DNA of 64,000 bases from Bacillus sp. CH140a_4T (GTDB lineage: Bacteria; Bacillota; Bacilli; Bacillales; Bacillaceae_G): positions 222,913 through 286,912 of the forward strand of contig NZ_WBPF01000022.1 in the NCBI RefSeq assembly GCF_008923725.1, in the 5' to 3' direction. The translations under genes and the position numbers were made by a program. The notes under the pieces were generated by a model, which was not told the DNA's origin, did not search any database, and saw nothing but the letters and a program-made list of their open reading frames with translations. Positions 56,983-64,000 of this stretch are shown one piece after another. How positions within the stretch are numbered: the first letter of the stretch is position 1; every line of letters begins with the position of its first letter.

Positions 56983-58725
56983 ATGAAAAAATACCTTGCC
57001 GGTCTTGCGGCAGTGTCTGTAGCAGGAGGAGCAGCACCTACACTTGATAGTGTTCAAGCTGCCCCGGAACAAAATACACAAAAAGCTGCTACAACTGTCC
57101 AAGCTTCTGCATCAAACAGCTCATCTTATACGGTAAACGCTAGCGTATTACATGTTCGTGCAGGATCAAGTACTTCTCACGACATCATCTCTCGCGTTTA
57201 TAACGGTCAATCATTAAACGTGATTGGCGAAGAAAATGGTTGGTTCAAAATTAACATTAATGGACAAACTGGCTTTGTTAGCGGCGAATTTGTATCAAAA
57301 AATGGAGCAAGCAATTCTAATGTAAGTACAACAGGTGGAAAAAATAAAGTTACTGCTGATGTATTACGTGTACGTACAGCTCCAAACACTTCTAGTTCTG
57401 TTTCAGGACGTGTATATGAAGGACAAACATTAAACGTAATTGGCCAAGAAAATGGTTGGGTGAAAATCAACCATAATGGACAAGTAGGTTATGTAAGTAG
57501 CGAATTCGTATCTGGCGTTTCTTCAAATGCAGGTTCTTCAAACAACAATACGAATAATAACAACCAAGAAACTGTAAAACCAGCAAGCGGAAACTATACA
57601 GTAAATGTATCTTCCCTTCGTGTTCGTACAGGTCCTAGCACTTCTCACACAACTGTAGGTTCTGTTACAAAAGGACAAGTTGTACAAGTTGTTGGCGAAG
57701 TTCAAGATTGGTTCAAAATTAATTATGCAGGCCAAACAGCTTACGTAAGCAAAGACTACGTAACAAAAGGCGGTTCTAGCGATAACGTTACACAAGGAAA
57801 CAACCAAAATAATAATCAAAACAATAATGTAACTGTTCAAACTGGTGGTACTTACGTTGTTAACGCAACATCTCTACGCGTTCGTACTGGCCCTGCTACT
57901 TACCATAGCGTAATTGGTGGCGTATTAAATGGTACGACATTAAACGTAATTGGATCTGAAGGTAGCTGGTTTAAAGTTAACTATCAAGGAAAAACAGGCT
58001 ACGTTAGTAGCGAATTCATGAAATTCGTTAAAGGTGGTACTACTACTCCTGAGCAACCAAAACAACCTGAACAACCTAATCAAGGTGCAATTGGTGACTA
58101 CTACATTAATGCTTCTGCACTAAACGTACGTAGCGGCGAAGGTACAAATTATAGAATCATAGGCGCACTTCCACAAGGACAGAAGGTTCAAGTAATCTCT
58201 GAAAACTCTGGATGGAGTAAAATTAACTACAACGGCCAAAATGGTTATATCGGAACACGTTACCTTTCTAAAACACCAGTTGGTGGCGCAGTAGATAATA
58301 AGCCTAACAACAACCAAAATAACAATCAAAACAATAACAACAATAATACAGGTCATAATAGCGGCGACAGTTCTTCCATACTTGCATATGCAAAATCAAT
58401 GCAAGGCGTACCATACGTTTGGGGCGGAACTTCAGCTACTGGTGTAGACTGCAGTGGTTACATCTACCACGTATTTAAGAAATTTGGTCATAACATTAGT
58501 CGTCAAAGTGTTGCAGGATATTGGAGCAGCCTACCAAAAACTTCAAGCCCACAACCAGGTGACTTAATTTACTTCCAAAATACTTATAAAGCAGGTCCTT
58601 CTCATATGGGTATTTACCTTGGTGGCGGATCATTTATCCAATCTGGAGATAAAGGTGTAGCAATTGCTTCACTAAGTAACTCTTATTGGAGTAAGCACTT
58701 CTTAGGTTATACAAAAGCACCTTAA
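56983..58725 (+). CDS. Secreted cell-wall hydrolase, five SH3b repeats + NlpC/P60
   Basis: A 580-residue exported protein. Signal peptide (1-27, ending SVQAA); five bacterial SH3 domains at about 48-108, 118-178, 202-262, 286-346 and 370-430, each with (V/L)(H/R)VR.G.(S/N/G)T and GQ.GYVS-type elements, joined by Asn/Gln-rich linkers; then an NlpC/P60 domain (about 460-580) with catalytic Cys near 490 (VDCSGY), His in PSHMGIYLGGG, and KHFLGY at the end. The SH3b array binds the wall and the peptidase cuts peptide stems. It has a good sigma-A promoter and is monocistronic. Not the EntFM or EntA/B/C type as I remember those layouts. Confidence 0.92.
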   Translation: MKKYLAGLAAVSVAGGAAPTLDSVQAAPEQNTQKAATTVQASASNSSSYTVNASVLHVRAGSSTSHDIISRVYNGQSLNVIGEENGWFKININGQTGFVSGEFVSKNGASNSNVSTTGGKNKVTADVLRVRTAPNTSSSVSGRVYEGQTLNVIGQENGWVKINHNGQVGYVSSEFVSGVSSNAGSSNNNTNNNNQETVKPASGNYTVNVSSLRVRTGPSTSHTTVGSVTKGQVVQVVGEVQDWFKINYAGQTAYVSKDYVTKGGSSDNVTQGNNQNNNQNNNVTVQTGGTYVVNATSLRVRTGPATYHSVIGGVLNGTTLNVIGSEGSWFKVNYQGKTGYVSSEFMKFVKGGTTTPEQPKQPEQPNQGAIGDYYINASALNVRSGEGTNYRIIGALPQGQKVQVISENSGWSKINYNGQNGYIGTRYLSKTPVGGAVDNKPNNNQNNNQNNNNNNTGHNSGDSSSILAYAKSMQGVPYVWGGTSATGVDCSGYIYHVFKKFGHNISRQSVAGYWSSLPKTSSPQPGDLIYFQNTYKAGPSHMGIYLGGGSFIQSGDKGVAIASLSNSYWSKHFLGYTKAP

Positions 58726-59070
58726 GTTATATTTTTAGAGCCTTCTAGATTACTAGAAGGCTCTTTTTAATGTGTATAACCTATTTCCACGAAAAAATAA
58801 TGTATCTATTTTTCTATTTCATACACTATATTTTACAATAATGACCCATAACGTTATCATAATGTATATTTTCACATAAAAAACATAACCTATTTCATGT
58901 CTATTCATTTCATATGTGTTTTTTTAAAGAATTTTCTTTTTATTTAAACTTTTCGTTAGACGTTTGACCTCTGATGTCCATTATGATAAGTTACTTAAGA
59001 TGTTATATTTGCAGAAGTATAGACGACTGTTTTATACATTTTTTTACTATGAGGAAGGAGCATACACTGC
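58726..59070. other. Intergenic region before nupC
   Basis: These 345 bases contain the terminator at 58737-58768 and AT-rich sequence. TTGACC near 58964 is the only -35-like box, with no convincing -10 at proper distance. No purine riboswitch core is present. Confidence 0.45.
58737..58768 (+). terminator. Terminator of the SH3b-NlpC/P60 gene
   Basis: AGAGCCTTCTAG/CTAGAAGGCTCT, 12 bp perfect with a 4-base loop, then TTTT. Confidence 0.93.
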
Positions 59071-60282
59071 ATGAATCTTTTATGGGGAATTGGCGGCGTG
59101 ATTGGAGTATTAGCAATCGCTTTCTTACTATCTTCCAACCGCAAAGCTATTAATTGGCGCACAATTTTAATCGCGCTAGCATTACAAATGTCATTTTCAT
59201 TTATCGTATTACGCTGGGATGCCGGTAAAGCAGGTTTAAAATACGCTGCGGACGGCGTTCAAGGATTAATTAATTTTTCTTACGAGGGAATTAAGTTCGT
59301 TGCTGGGGATTTAGTCAACGCAAAAGGCCCTTGGGGATTTGTTTTCTTCATTCAAGCACTACTTCCAATTGTATTTATTAGTTCATTAGTAGCAATCTTA
59401 TATCATTTCGGTATTATGCAAAGATTTGTTAGTGTCGTTGGTGGCGCATTAAGTAAACTTCTTGGAACTTCTAAAGCAGAAAGTTTAAACTCAGTAACAA
59501 CTGTATTTTTAGGACAAACTGAAGCTCCAATCTTAATTAAACCTTACTTAGCACGTTTAACAAATAGTGAATTCTTCGCTATTATGGTAAGCGGTATGAC
59601 AGCTGTTGCCGGATCAGTCCTTGTCGGCTATGCAGCAATGGGTATTCCGTTAGAACACTTATTAGCAGCAGCAATTATGGCAGCTCCATCAAGTCTATTA
59701 ATTGCGAAACTAATTATGCCAGAAACAGAAAAAGTAGATAATAACGTTGAACTTTCTACAGAACGTGAAGATGCAAACGTTATTGACGCAGCGGCACGTG
59801 GTGCATCTGAAGGTATGCAACTCGTTATTAACGTAGCAGCAATGTTAATGGCTTTCATCGCATTAATCGCTTTATTAAATGGTCTATTAGGATTAATTGG
59901 CTCTTTATTCGATATTAAACTTAGCCTTGATTTAATCTTCGGTTACTTACTATCACCATTTGCAATCTTAATCGGGGTTTCTCCTGGTGAAGCTATACAA
60001 GCAGCAAGCTTTATCGGTCAAAAACTTGCAATCAACGAATTCGTTGCATACGCAAACTTAGGACCACACATGGCAGAGTTCTCTGACAAAACAAATTTAA
60101 TTTTAACATTCGCAATCTGTGGATTCGCAAACTTCTCTTCTATCGCAATTCAGTTAGGTGTAACAGGAACATTAGCTCCTACTCGCCGTAAACAAATTGC
60201 ACAATTAGGGATTAAAGCAGTTATCGCTGGTACATTAGCGAACTTCTTAAATGCAGCAGTTGCAGGTATGATGTTCCTATAA
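59071..60282 (+). CDS. nupC: NupC-family nucleoside:cation symporter
   Basis: A 403-residue concentrative nucleoside transporter. Seen: FVFFIQALLPIVFISSLVAILYHFG, the QTEAPILIKPYLARLTNSEFFAIMVSGM block that lines the nucleoside site, and ANFSSIAIQLGVTGTLAPTRR at the end. It imports pyrimidine or purine nucleosides with H+ or Na+. GAGGAAGGAG precedes the ATG. The TAA stop lies inside the ATAAA duplication of a bcr1 element, and the gene's likely terminator sits on the far side of that element. Confidence 0.94.
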   Translation: MNLLWGIGGVIGVLAIAFLLSSNRKAINWRTILIALALQMSFSFIVLRWDAGKAGLKYAADGVQGLINFSYEGIKFVAGDLVNAKGPWGFVFFIQALLPIVFISSLVAILYHFGIMQRFVSVVGGALSKLLGTSKAESLNSVTTVFLGQTEAPILIKPYLARLTNSEFFAIMVSGMTAVAGSVLVGYAAMGIPLEHLLAAAIMAAPSSLLIAKLIMPETEKVDNNVELSTEREDANVIDAAARGASEGMQLVINVAAMLMAFIALIALLNGLLGLIGSLFDIKLSLDLIFGYLLSPFAILIGVSPGEAIQAASFIGQKLAINEFVAYANLGPHMAEFSDKTNLILTFAICGFANFSSIAIQLGVTGTLAPTRRKQIAQLGIKAVIAGTLANFLNAAVAGMMFL

Positions 60283-60435
60283 AGTGAAACTTTAATCAGT
60301 GGGGGGTTTTTTCATCCCCCACTGATTATTAGTTGAACCAATCGGACTTTAATGGGCAGTTGATCCGCCACCTAAATTCTGTGCTTTCGCTGAATTTTGA
60401 GGTGGGGGTCTTACTGCCCATTAAAGTGGGATAAA
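60279..60435 (+). repeat. bcr1 repeat, copy 3, inserted at the nupC stop codon
   Basis: 157 bp including ATAAA at both ends (60279-60283 and 60431-60435). The left ATAAA contains the nupC stop TAA. Hairpins ATCAGTGGGGG/CCCCCACTGAT and CCACCT/AGGTGG are intact. Nearly identical to copies at 22222 and 62743; it has a run of six G where those have five. Confidence 0.93.
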
Positions 60436-60443
60436 ATGATGTA

Positions 60444-60475
60444 AAGTCTCCTCTTTCTAAAGAGGGGGCTTTTTA
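60444..60475 (+). terminator. Terminator of nupC beyond the bcr1 element
   Basis: AAGTCTCCTCTTT pairs with AAAGAGGGGGCTT (G-T pairs allowed) and is followed by TTT. It probably belonged to nupC before bcr1 entered. Confidence 0.72.
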
Positions 60476-60571
60476 TTATGTTCTTTATGTTTTCGGCAAA
60501 TAGTTAATACTTAATACTGAAATATAACAACATTATGGTACAATAATTACTAAGTCTGTTTATTTTTTCTT

Positions 60572-60664
60572 GCAAACGAGGGATACTACTTGTTGTTGCT
60601 CTCCAAAATAAACGAATCACCCGTTCTATTTCTTAATAATTGCGCATACTACAAGTATCCTTGC
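60572..60664 (+). promoter_or_regulatory. Long-range stem in the leader of the GGDEF/GT2 operon
   Basis: GCAA-GGATAC-TTGT segments (60572 to about 60593) pair in order with ACAA-GTATCC-TTGC (60651-60664), 14 bp with small bulges around a large loop. An extended -10 TGGTACAAT ends at 60544. The stem ends 28 bases before the gene start and so lies in its 5' UTR. Confidence 0.45.
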
Positions 60665-60692
60665 ATGAATTACCTTTAAGGAGGAAAGTTTT

Positions 60693-61448
60693 GTGAAAGA
60701 TAACTTCTATAAAGTCCTCTCTATGTGGATTTTACAAATTTTATTTTATTTTACAACCGTACATGTAACGCAATATGAGCATGCTCTCATTTTCACAATT
60801 ATATATGTAATTGTTAATGTACTATTTCTATTATTGAATGATAAAACCGCATTTGTTCTCTTTATATTAGGAACCATTACTTCGGTATTCTACCTGTTCT
60901 ACCAAGCATGGCTTTACTTATGGAGTACATCAGAACAATGGGAATACATCATTACTCACTTCCTAATGGCAGCAAACTTCTTCATTGTATATATATCAAC
61001 TCATTTATTAAAGAAGATTATTCATGAAAATAAAGAGTTAACCGCACGTGTGAGAATGTTAGAACAATACATTGGAGAATCAAAATTATTAACAAGACAA
61101 GAATTTGAAAGACGACAAGCATTATTAATCACTGCTATGAATCGTCGTAATGAAACAGGCGTTATCGTTTACTTTGACTTCACTTCCTTTAGTAAATATA
61201 CGAAGGAAAGTGTTATGGACCGCGTGGCTTCCCTATTAGTTGAAACGGTAAGGAATGACTTTGACCTTGCTGCTGAATACGATAATAATACGCTAGTTAT
61301 TTTATTACAAAACACAAATGAAGCTGGTGCTGACATTGTAATGAACCGCCTAAACCCAAAACTGGAGCAATGGCTTGCTGCTGAAGCAATCCAAGATATA
61401 AAAGTTTCACGCGAGCAAATTGGGAACAAAGGACAGACGTTATTATGA
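60693..61448 (+). CDS. Membrane protein with degenerate GGDEF domain (YdaK-like)
   Basis: A 251-residue protein: four helices (about 8-28, 30-48, 52-72, 84-108), a short coiled coil (ENKELTARVRMLEQ) and a GGDEF-fold domain (about 145-240). Where GGDEF should be the sequence reads DNNTL (AAEYDNNTLVILLQNTNEAG), and the RxxD I-site is off register (RNDFD), so it is not a diguanylate cyclase. B. subtilis YdaK is also a degenerate GGDEF protein that controls an exopolysaccharide synthase. It overlaps the glycosyltransferase gene by ATGA. AAGGAGG precedes the start. Confidence 0.8.
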   Translation: MKDNFYKVLSMWILQILFYFTTVHVTQYEHALIFTIIYVIVNVLFLLLNDKTAFVLFILGTITSVFYLFYQAWLYLWSTSEQWEYIITHFLMAANFFIVYISTHLLKKIIHENKELTARVRMLEQYIGESKLLTRQEFERRQALLITAMNRRNETGVIVYFDFTSFSKYTKESVMDRVASLLVETVRNDFDLAAEYDNNTLVILLQNTNEAGADIVMNRLNPKLEQWLAAEAIQDIKVSREQIGNKGQTLL

Positions 61449-62746
61449 TGACACTCGTTATACTGCTTTTATTCCTTCTGTTTTGCTTACTCGTGTTTTG
61501 GATTAGCATCACATTTTCGATTAAGTATATACTTATTTTTACCGCCTTTCTATTCTCTGGCTTACTTGTTTACTATTCATTCTTAACACTCGCAGGCTTA
61601 ATTCACCGAAATAGTAAACGAAAAGATCGTACACTAGAACATTACCCAAGCGTCGATATTTTAATACCTGCCCACAATGAAGGGGTCGTTATGAAAGATA
61701 CTTTAGAGGCGATGGCGAAGATTGAATATCCAGGTAAACTCACTGTTTATTTATTAAACGATAACTCGCAAGATGAAACACCTGAAATTGGTGACGATTT
61801 TGACAAAGCTTATGCTCATATTCGTCATATTCGTGTTCCACCTGGTGAACCAAAAGGGAAATCTCGTGTCTTAAACTATGGTCTTAGTATTTCAGATGGT
61901 GAATACTTCTGTGTGTATGATGCAGATAACCAGCCTGAACCACATGCACTTCGAATGCTTGTAGAACACGCTGAAACAACCGAAGATGCTGTTGGAGCTG
62001 TTGGTCACGTTCGTACTGTCAATGAAAAAAGAAACTGGCTAACACGAATGATTTCGTTAGAATTTCAAATCTTCCAGCTCCTTATGCAATCCGGACGCTG
62101 GTTACTATTCCAAACAGGTTCACTAACAGGAACAAACATGCTTCTTCGTCGCTCTGCATTAGAAGAGCTTGGCGGCTATGACCCTTATGCAATTGCAGAA
62201 GACGCTGAATTAACATTACGAATTACACAAAAAGGCTATCTCTTACCAATCGTGCCAGAATCGATTACATGGGAACAAGAACCTGAGCATTTAAAAATCC
62301 TTATTAAGCAGCGTACACGTTGGCTCCAAGGGAACTTGTACATTTTAGAAAAAATGTTTTCTTCATTAAGTTTCTTTAAAGGAAAACTTCTCGTCCATTC
62401 CTTACAACAAGTTTTAGTGTATGTTGTCTTTTGGTTATTCTTAATCATTTCGAACGTTTGGTTTGTAATTGGGTTACTCGGGATATTCCAAATTCAATAT
62501 AGCATTCCGTTACTATTTATGTGGTATGTCGCATATATTACATATGTTTCTCAATTATTTAGTGCCCAGAGTGTGGAACGAACCTTTACACCAACTAATA
62601 TTTTTATTAGTGTAATCATGTACTTTACGTACGCACAGCTCTTTACTTACTTATTCATTCGTAGCTTAATTTTATACTTACGTGCAAAGAGCAAGAAACA
62701 AGTCATCGGCTGGGATAAAACAGTTCGATTCAAAAAAGATAAATAA
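61445..62746 (+). CDS. Processive family-2 glycosyltransferase (YdaM-like)
   Basis: A 433-residue membrane GT2: two N-terminal helices (to about 55), the catalytic domain with SVDILIPAHNEG, LLNDNSQDETPE, the DxD motif in YDADNQPEP, TGTNMLLRR, catalytic Asp in AEDAELTLRI, and QRTRWLQGN (QxxRW), then about four C-terminal helices. Such enzymes polymerise beta-linked sugars and often are controlled by c-di-GMP. Partner of the degenerate GGDEF protein. The stop TAA is in the ATAAA flank of bcr1 copy 4. Confidence 0.9.
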   Translation: MMTLVILLLFLLFCLLVFWISITFSIKYILIFTAFLFSGLLVYYSFLTLAGLIHRNSKRKDRTLEHYPSVDILIPAHNEGVVMKDTLEAMAKIEYPGKLTVYLLNDNSQDETPEIGDDFDKAYAHIRHIRVPPGEPKGKSRVLNYGLSISDGEYFCVYDADNQPEPHALRMLVEHAETTEDAVGAVGHVRTVNEKRNWLTRMISLEFQIFQLLMQSGRWLLFQTGSLTGTNMLLRRSALEELGGYDPYAIAEDAELTLRITQKGYLLPIVPESITWEQEPEHLKILIKQRTRWLQGNLYILEKMFSSLSFFKGKLLVHSLQQVLVYVVFWLFLIISNVWFVIGLLGIFQIQYSIPLLFMWYVAYITYVSQLFSAQSVERTFTPTNIFISVIMYFTYAQLFTYLFIRSLILYLRAKSKKQVIGWDKTVRFKKDK

Positions 62747-62899
62747 AGTGAAACTTTAATCAGTGGGGGTTTTCTTCATCCCCCACTGATTATTAGTTGA
62801 ACCAATCGGACTTTTATGGGCAGTTGATCCCCCACCTAAAATCTTTACTTTCGCTGAATTTTGAGGTGGGGATCTTACTGCCCATTAAAGCGGGATAAA
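62743..62899 (+). repeat. bcr1 repeat, copy 4, inserted at the GT2 stop codon
   Basis: 157 bp including ATAAA at both ends (62743-62747 and 62895-62899). The left ATAAA contains the glycosyltransferase stop. Sequence nearly equals copies 1 and 3. Confidence 0.93.
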
Positions 62900-62934
62900 A
62901 ATAAGCACAGAGCGCCGTATGCTCTGTGCTTATT
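62900..62934. terminator. Terminator of the GGDEF/GT2 operon beyond bcr1
   Basis: AATAAGCACAGAGC/GCTCTGTGCTTATT, 14 bp perfect with a 7-base loop, directly after the right ATAAA. Confidence 0.88.
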
Positions 62935-63041
62935 TATTGCCGTATAAATTATATATCAGACAATACCCCTTAGCTGAAAGTAATTTCACGTCCATCCCCC
63001 AACGAACGATCGACCTTCATTTATATACGAAAAAGTGATTG

Positions 63042-63176
63042 CTATTTTTGTAGAACCAATTGCTTCTCTTGCTGTTCTTTGCGCGTTTCAGTCTTAGGTT
63101 CCGTGTTTTCTTGGACACTACGATGTGCCACACGTTTCAAACAAATATGCTTCCACTTTCTTTCGTAACGTTTCAT
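63042..63176 (-). CDS. Small basic hypothetical protein, 44 aa
   Basis: A 44-codon ORF starting MKRYERKWKHICLKRVAHR and ending QLVLQK. It is rich in Lys, Arg, Glu and Gln, with one Cys. AAGGGGG lies upstream but at a long spacing of 12 bases. A well-formed sigma-A promoter and a cre site are 40-90 bases upstream, and nothing else is downstream of them on this strand before the convergent GT2 operon. I do not recognise it. It could be a small protein or a regulatory RNA with a short ORF; no terminator was seen. Confidence 0.55.
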   Translation of the reverse strand: MKRYERKWKHICLKRVAHRSVQENTEPKTETRKEQQEKQLVLQK

Positions 63177-63215
63177 TATTCTAGATGTCCCCCTTGAATG
63201 CGCTTTAAAACTATT

Positions 63216-63264
63216 TGAAATCGCTTACAGGAAATAATATAGCACATATACATAAACGTGACAA
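63216..63264 (-). promoter_or_regulatory. Sigma-A promoter with overlapping cre site for the 44-codon gene
   Basis: Minus strand TTGTCA (63264-63259), 17-base spacer, TATATT (63241-63236). Just downstream, 63229-63216 reads TGTAAGCGATTTCA, which fits the relaxed cre consensus TGWNANCGNTNWCA. A cre overlapping +1 normally means repression by CcpA. Confidence 0.6.
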
Positions 63265-63419
63265 CACATTTCCGACAATTTTTTGTCAAAAATATGAATA
63301 GAATCCGCAAGATAGCGAATGTTGTCGAAATGTATCGATTTTTCTTTATATAAAAGGCATACTACTTACATAGTAAATTATTTTATTTCCCTTACTTGTA
63401 TGTAAAATCCCTTCTATAT

Positions 63420-63451
63420 AAAAAAGAGCTGATACATAATCAGCTCTTTTT
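63420..63451 (-). terminator. Terminator of the BCCT transporter gene
   Basis: AAAAGAGCTGAT/ATCAGCTCTTTT, 12 bp perfect with a 5-base loop, followed by TT on the minus strand. Confidence 0.93.
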
Positions 63452-63458
63452 CCTTCTA

Positions 63459-64000
63459 TTATTTATGACGCTTCATACGCCCTTCTTTTTGTAACTCTTT
63501 AAACAATGCTGCCATCATAAAGAAAATAACGAAGACGAATGGGAATGCTGCAATAATAGCTGCCGTTTGTAAGGCTTCTAATCCACCTACATATAATAAG
63601 ATAGAAGCTAACGCTGCTAGAACGATACCCCAAATCATTTTAATGCGGTTTGGCGGATTTAAACTACCATGCGTCGTTAACATCCCTAAAACGAATGTAG
63701 CAGAATCTGCAGATGTAATAAAGAATGTAGAAATAAGAAGAATGGCTAGGACAGATAAGGCTGATCCAAAGCTTCCCATCTGATCAAACATAGCGAATAA
63801 TCCTACTTCTGTTCCCATCTCTTTCACTTTTTCAAAGATATGCGCATCACCGAATAGCTCCATATGAATACCCGTTCCGCCAAAAACAGAGAACCAAAGC
63901 GCACCAATTACAGTCGGGACAAGTAACACACCGATAACAAACTCACGAATGGTACGTCCTCGTGAAACACGGGCAATAAACGTACCTACGAATGGTGACC
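63459..64000 (-). CDS. BCCT-family glycine betaine/choline transporter, 5' end beyond window
   Basis: The last 180 residues of a betaine/carnitine/choline transporter: SPFVGTFIARVSRGRTIREF (the conserved BCCT segment after TM8), VLLISTFFITSADSATFVLG, and the final two helices, ending in a basic tail (KEGRMKRHK). BCCT carriers import compatible solutes with Na+ under osmotic stress; B. subtilis OpuD is a relative. The start lies past the right edge, so full length, promoter and exact ortholog cannot be judged. Confidence 0.92.
   Translation of the reverse strand, partial: SPFVGTFIARVSRGRTIREFVIGVLLVPTVIGALWFSVFGGTGIHMELFGDAHIFEKVKEMGTEVGLFAMFDQMGSFGSALSVLAILLISTFFITSADSATFVLGMLTTHGSLNPPNRIKMIWGIVLAALASILLYVGGLEALQTAAIIAAFPFVFVIFFMMAALFKELQKEGRMKRHK

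Noticed and set aside
60693-61448. Active diguanylate cyclase
   Set aside because: The GGDEF signature is replaced by DNNTL and the I-site is out of register.

Overview
The window reads as a chromosomal segment of a Bacillus cereus-group bacterium (cereus/anthracis/thuringiensis type). It is AT-rich, nearly every gene has a strong AGGAGG-type ribosome binding site, gene order matches Firmicute housekeeping blocks (minJ-ctpB-ftsXE-cccB-prfB-secA-hpf-csp-comF), and there are four copies of a ~155 bp repeat that matches bcr1, an element I know only from this group. I see no prophage, insertion sequence, CRISPR array, rRNA or tRNA.

Layout. 0-14.4 kb, almost all minus strand: a Fur-boxed YwjA-type ABC exporter (cut by the left edge), division and protease genes (minJ, ctpB, ftsX, ftsE), cytochrome c551, release factor 2 with its programmed +1 frameshift, secA, ribosome hibernation factor, a cold shock protein and the competence genes comFA/comFC. 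14.5-24.9 kb: cell-wall genes (a CwlO-like endopeptidase, a TagU-like LCP ligase, mnaA, a UDP-glucose dehydrogenase, tagO, a polysaccharide deacetylase) with an HxlR regulator, DegV and YvyE. 25-37.2 kb: a sugar-uptake region. A LevR-type sigma-54 activator lies near a five-gene chb-like operon (PTS EIIB-EIIC-EIIA, GH4 phosphoglycosidase, ChbG deacetylase) that has a perfect -24/-12 promoter. A second EIIB-EIIC-EIIA operon and a LytTR/DUF3021 regulator pair follow; chrA and a CHRD protein sit between. 37.4-51.3 kb: transporters, an acyltransferase, YhgE-like and LysR genes, a YdaJ/GH8-like protein, a bd-type oxidase, thiC behind a TPP riboswitch, and lactate permease behind a cre site. 51.5-64 kb: small membrane proteins, lipoteichoic acid synthase, D-alanine aminotransferase, a five-SH3b NlpC/P60 hydrolase, NupC, a degenerate-GGDEF/glycosyltransferase pair, and a BCCT transporter cut by the right edge.

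How the parts fit. Envelope biogenesis dominates: teichoic-acid precursors (TagO, MnaA, Ugd), attachment (LCP), LTA polymerisation (LtaS), D-Ala supply (Dat), two NlpC/P60 hydrolases, a deacetylase, and division control (MinJ, FtsEX). FtsEX is the known activator of CwlO-type hydrolases in Bacillus, and both are here.

Most worth a second look: (1) the LevR/sigma-54 chb circuit with its perfect promoter and palindromic upstream site; (2) bcr1 copies whose ATAAA target duplications supply the stop codons of two genes; (3) an unassigned structured RNA candidate at 55.5-55.7 kb; (4) a structured leader before the degenerate-GGDEF operon; (5) two small genes (49 and 44 codons), one with its own promoter and a cre site. 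Everything is read by eye; no database search or folding program was run.
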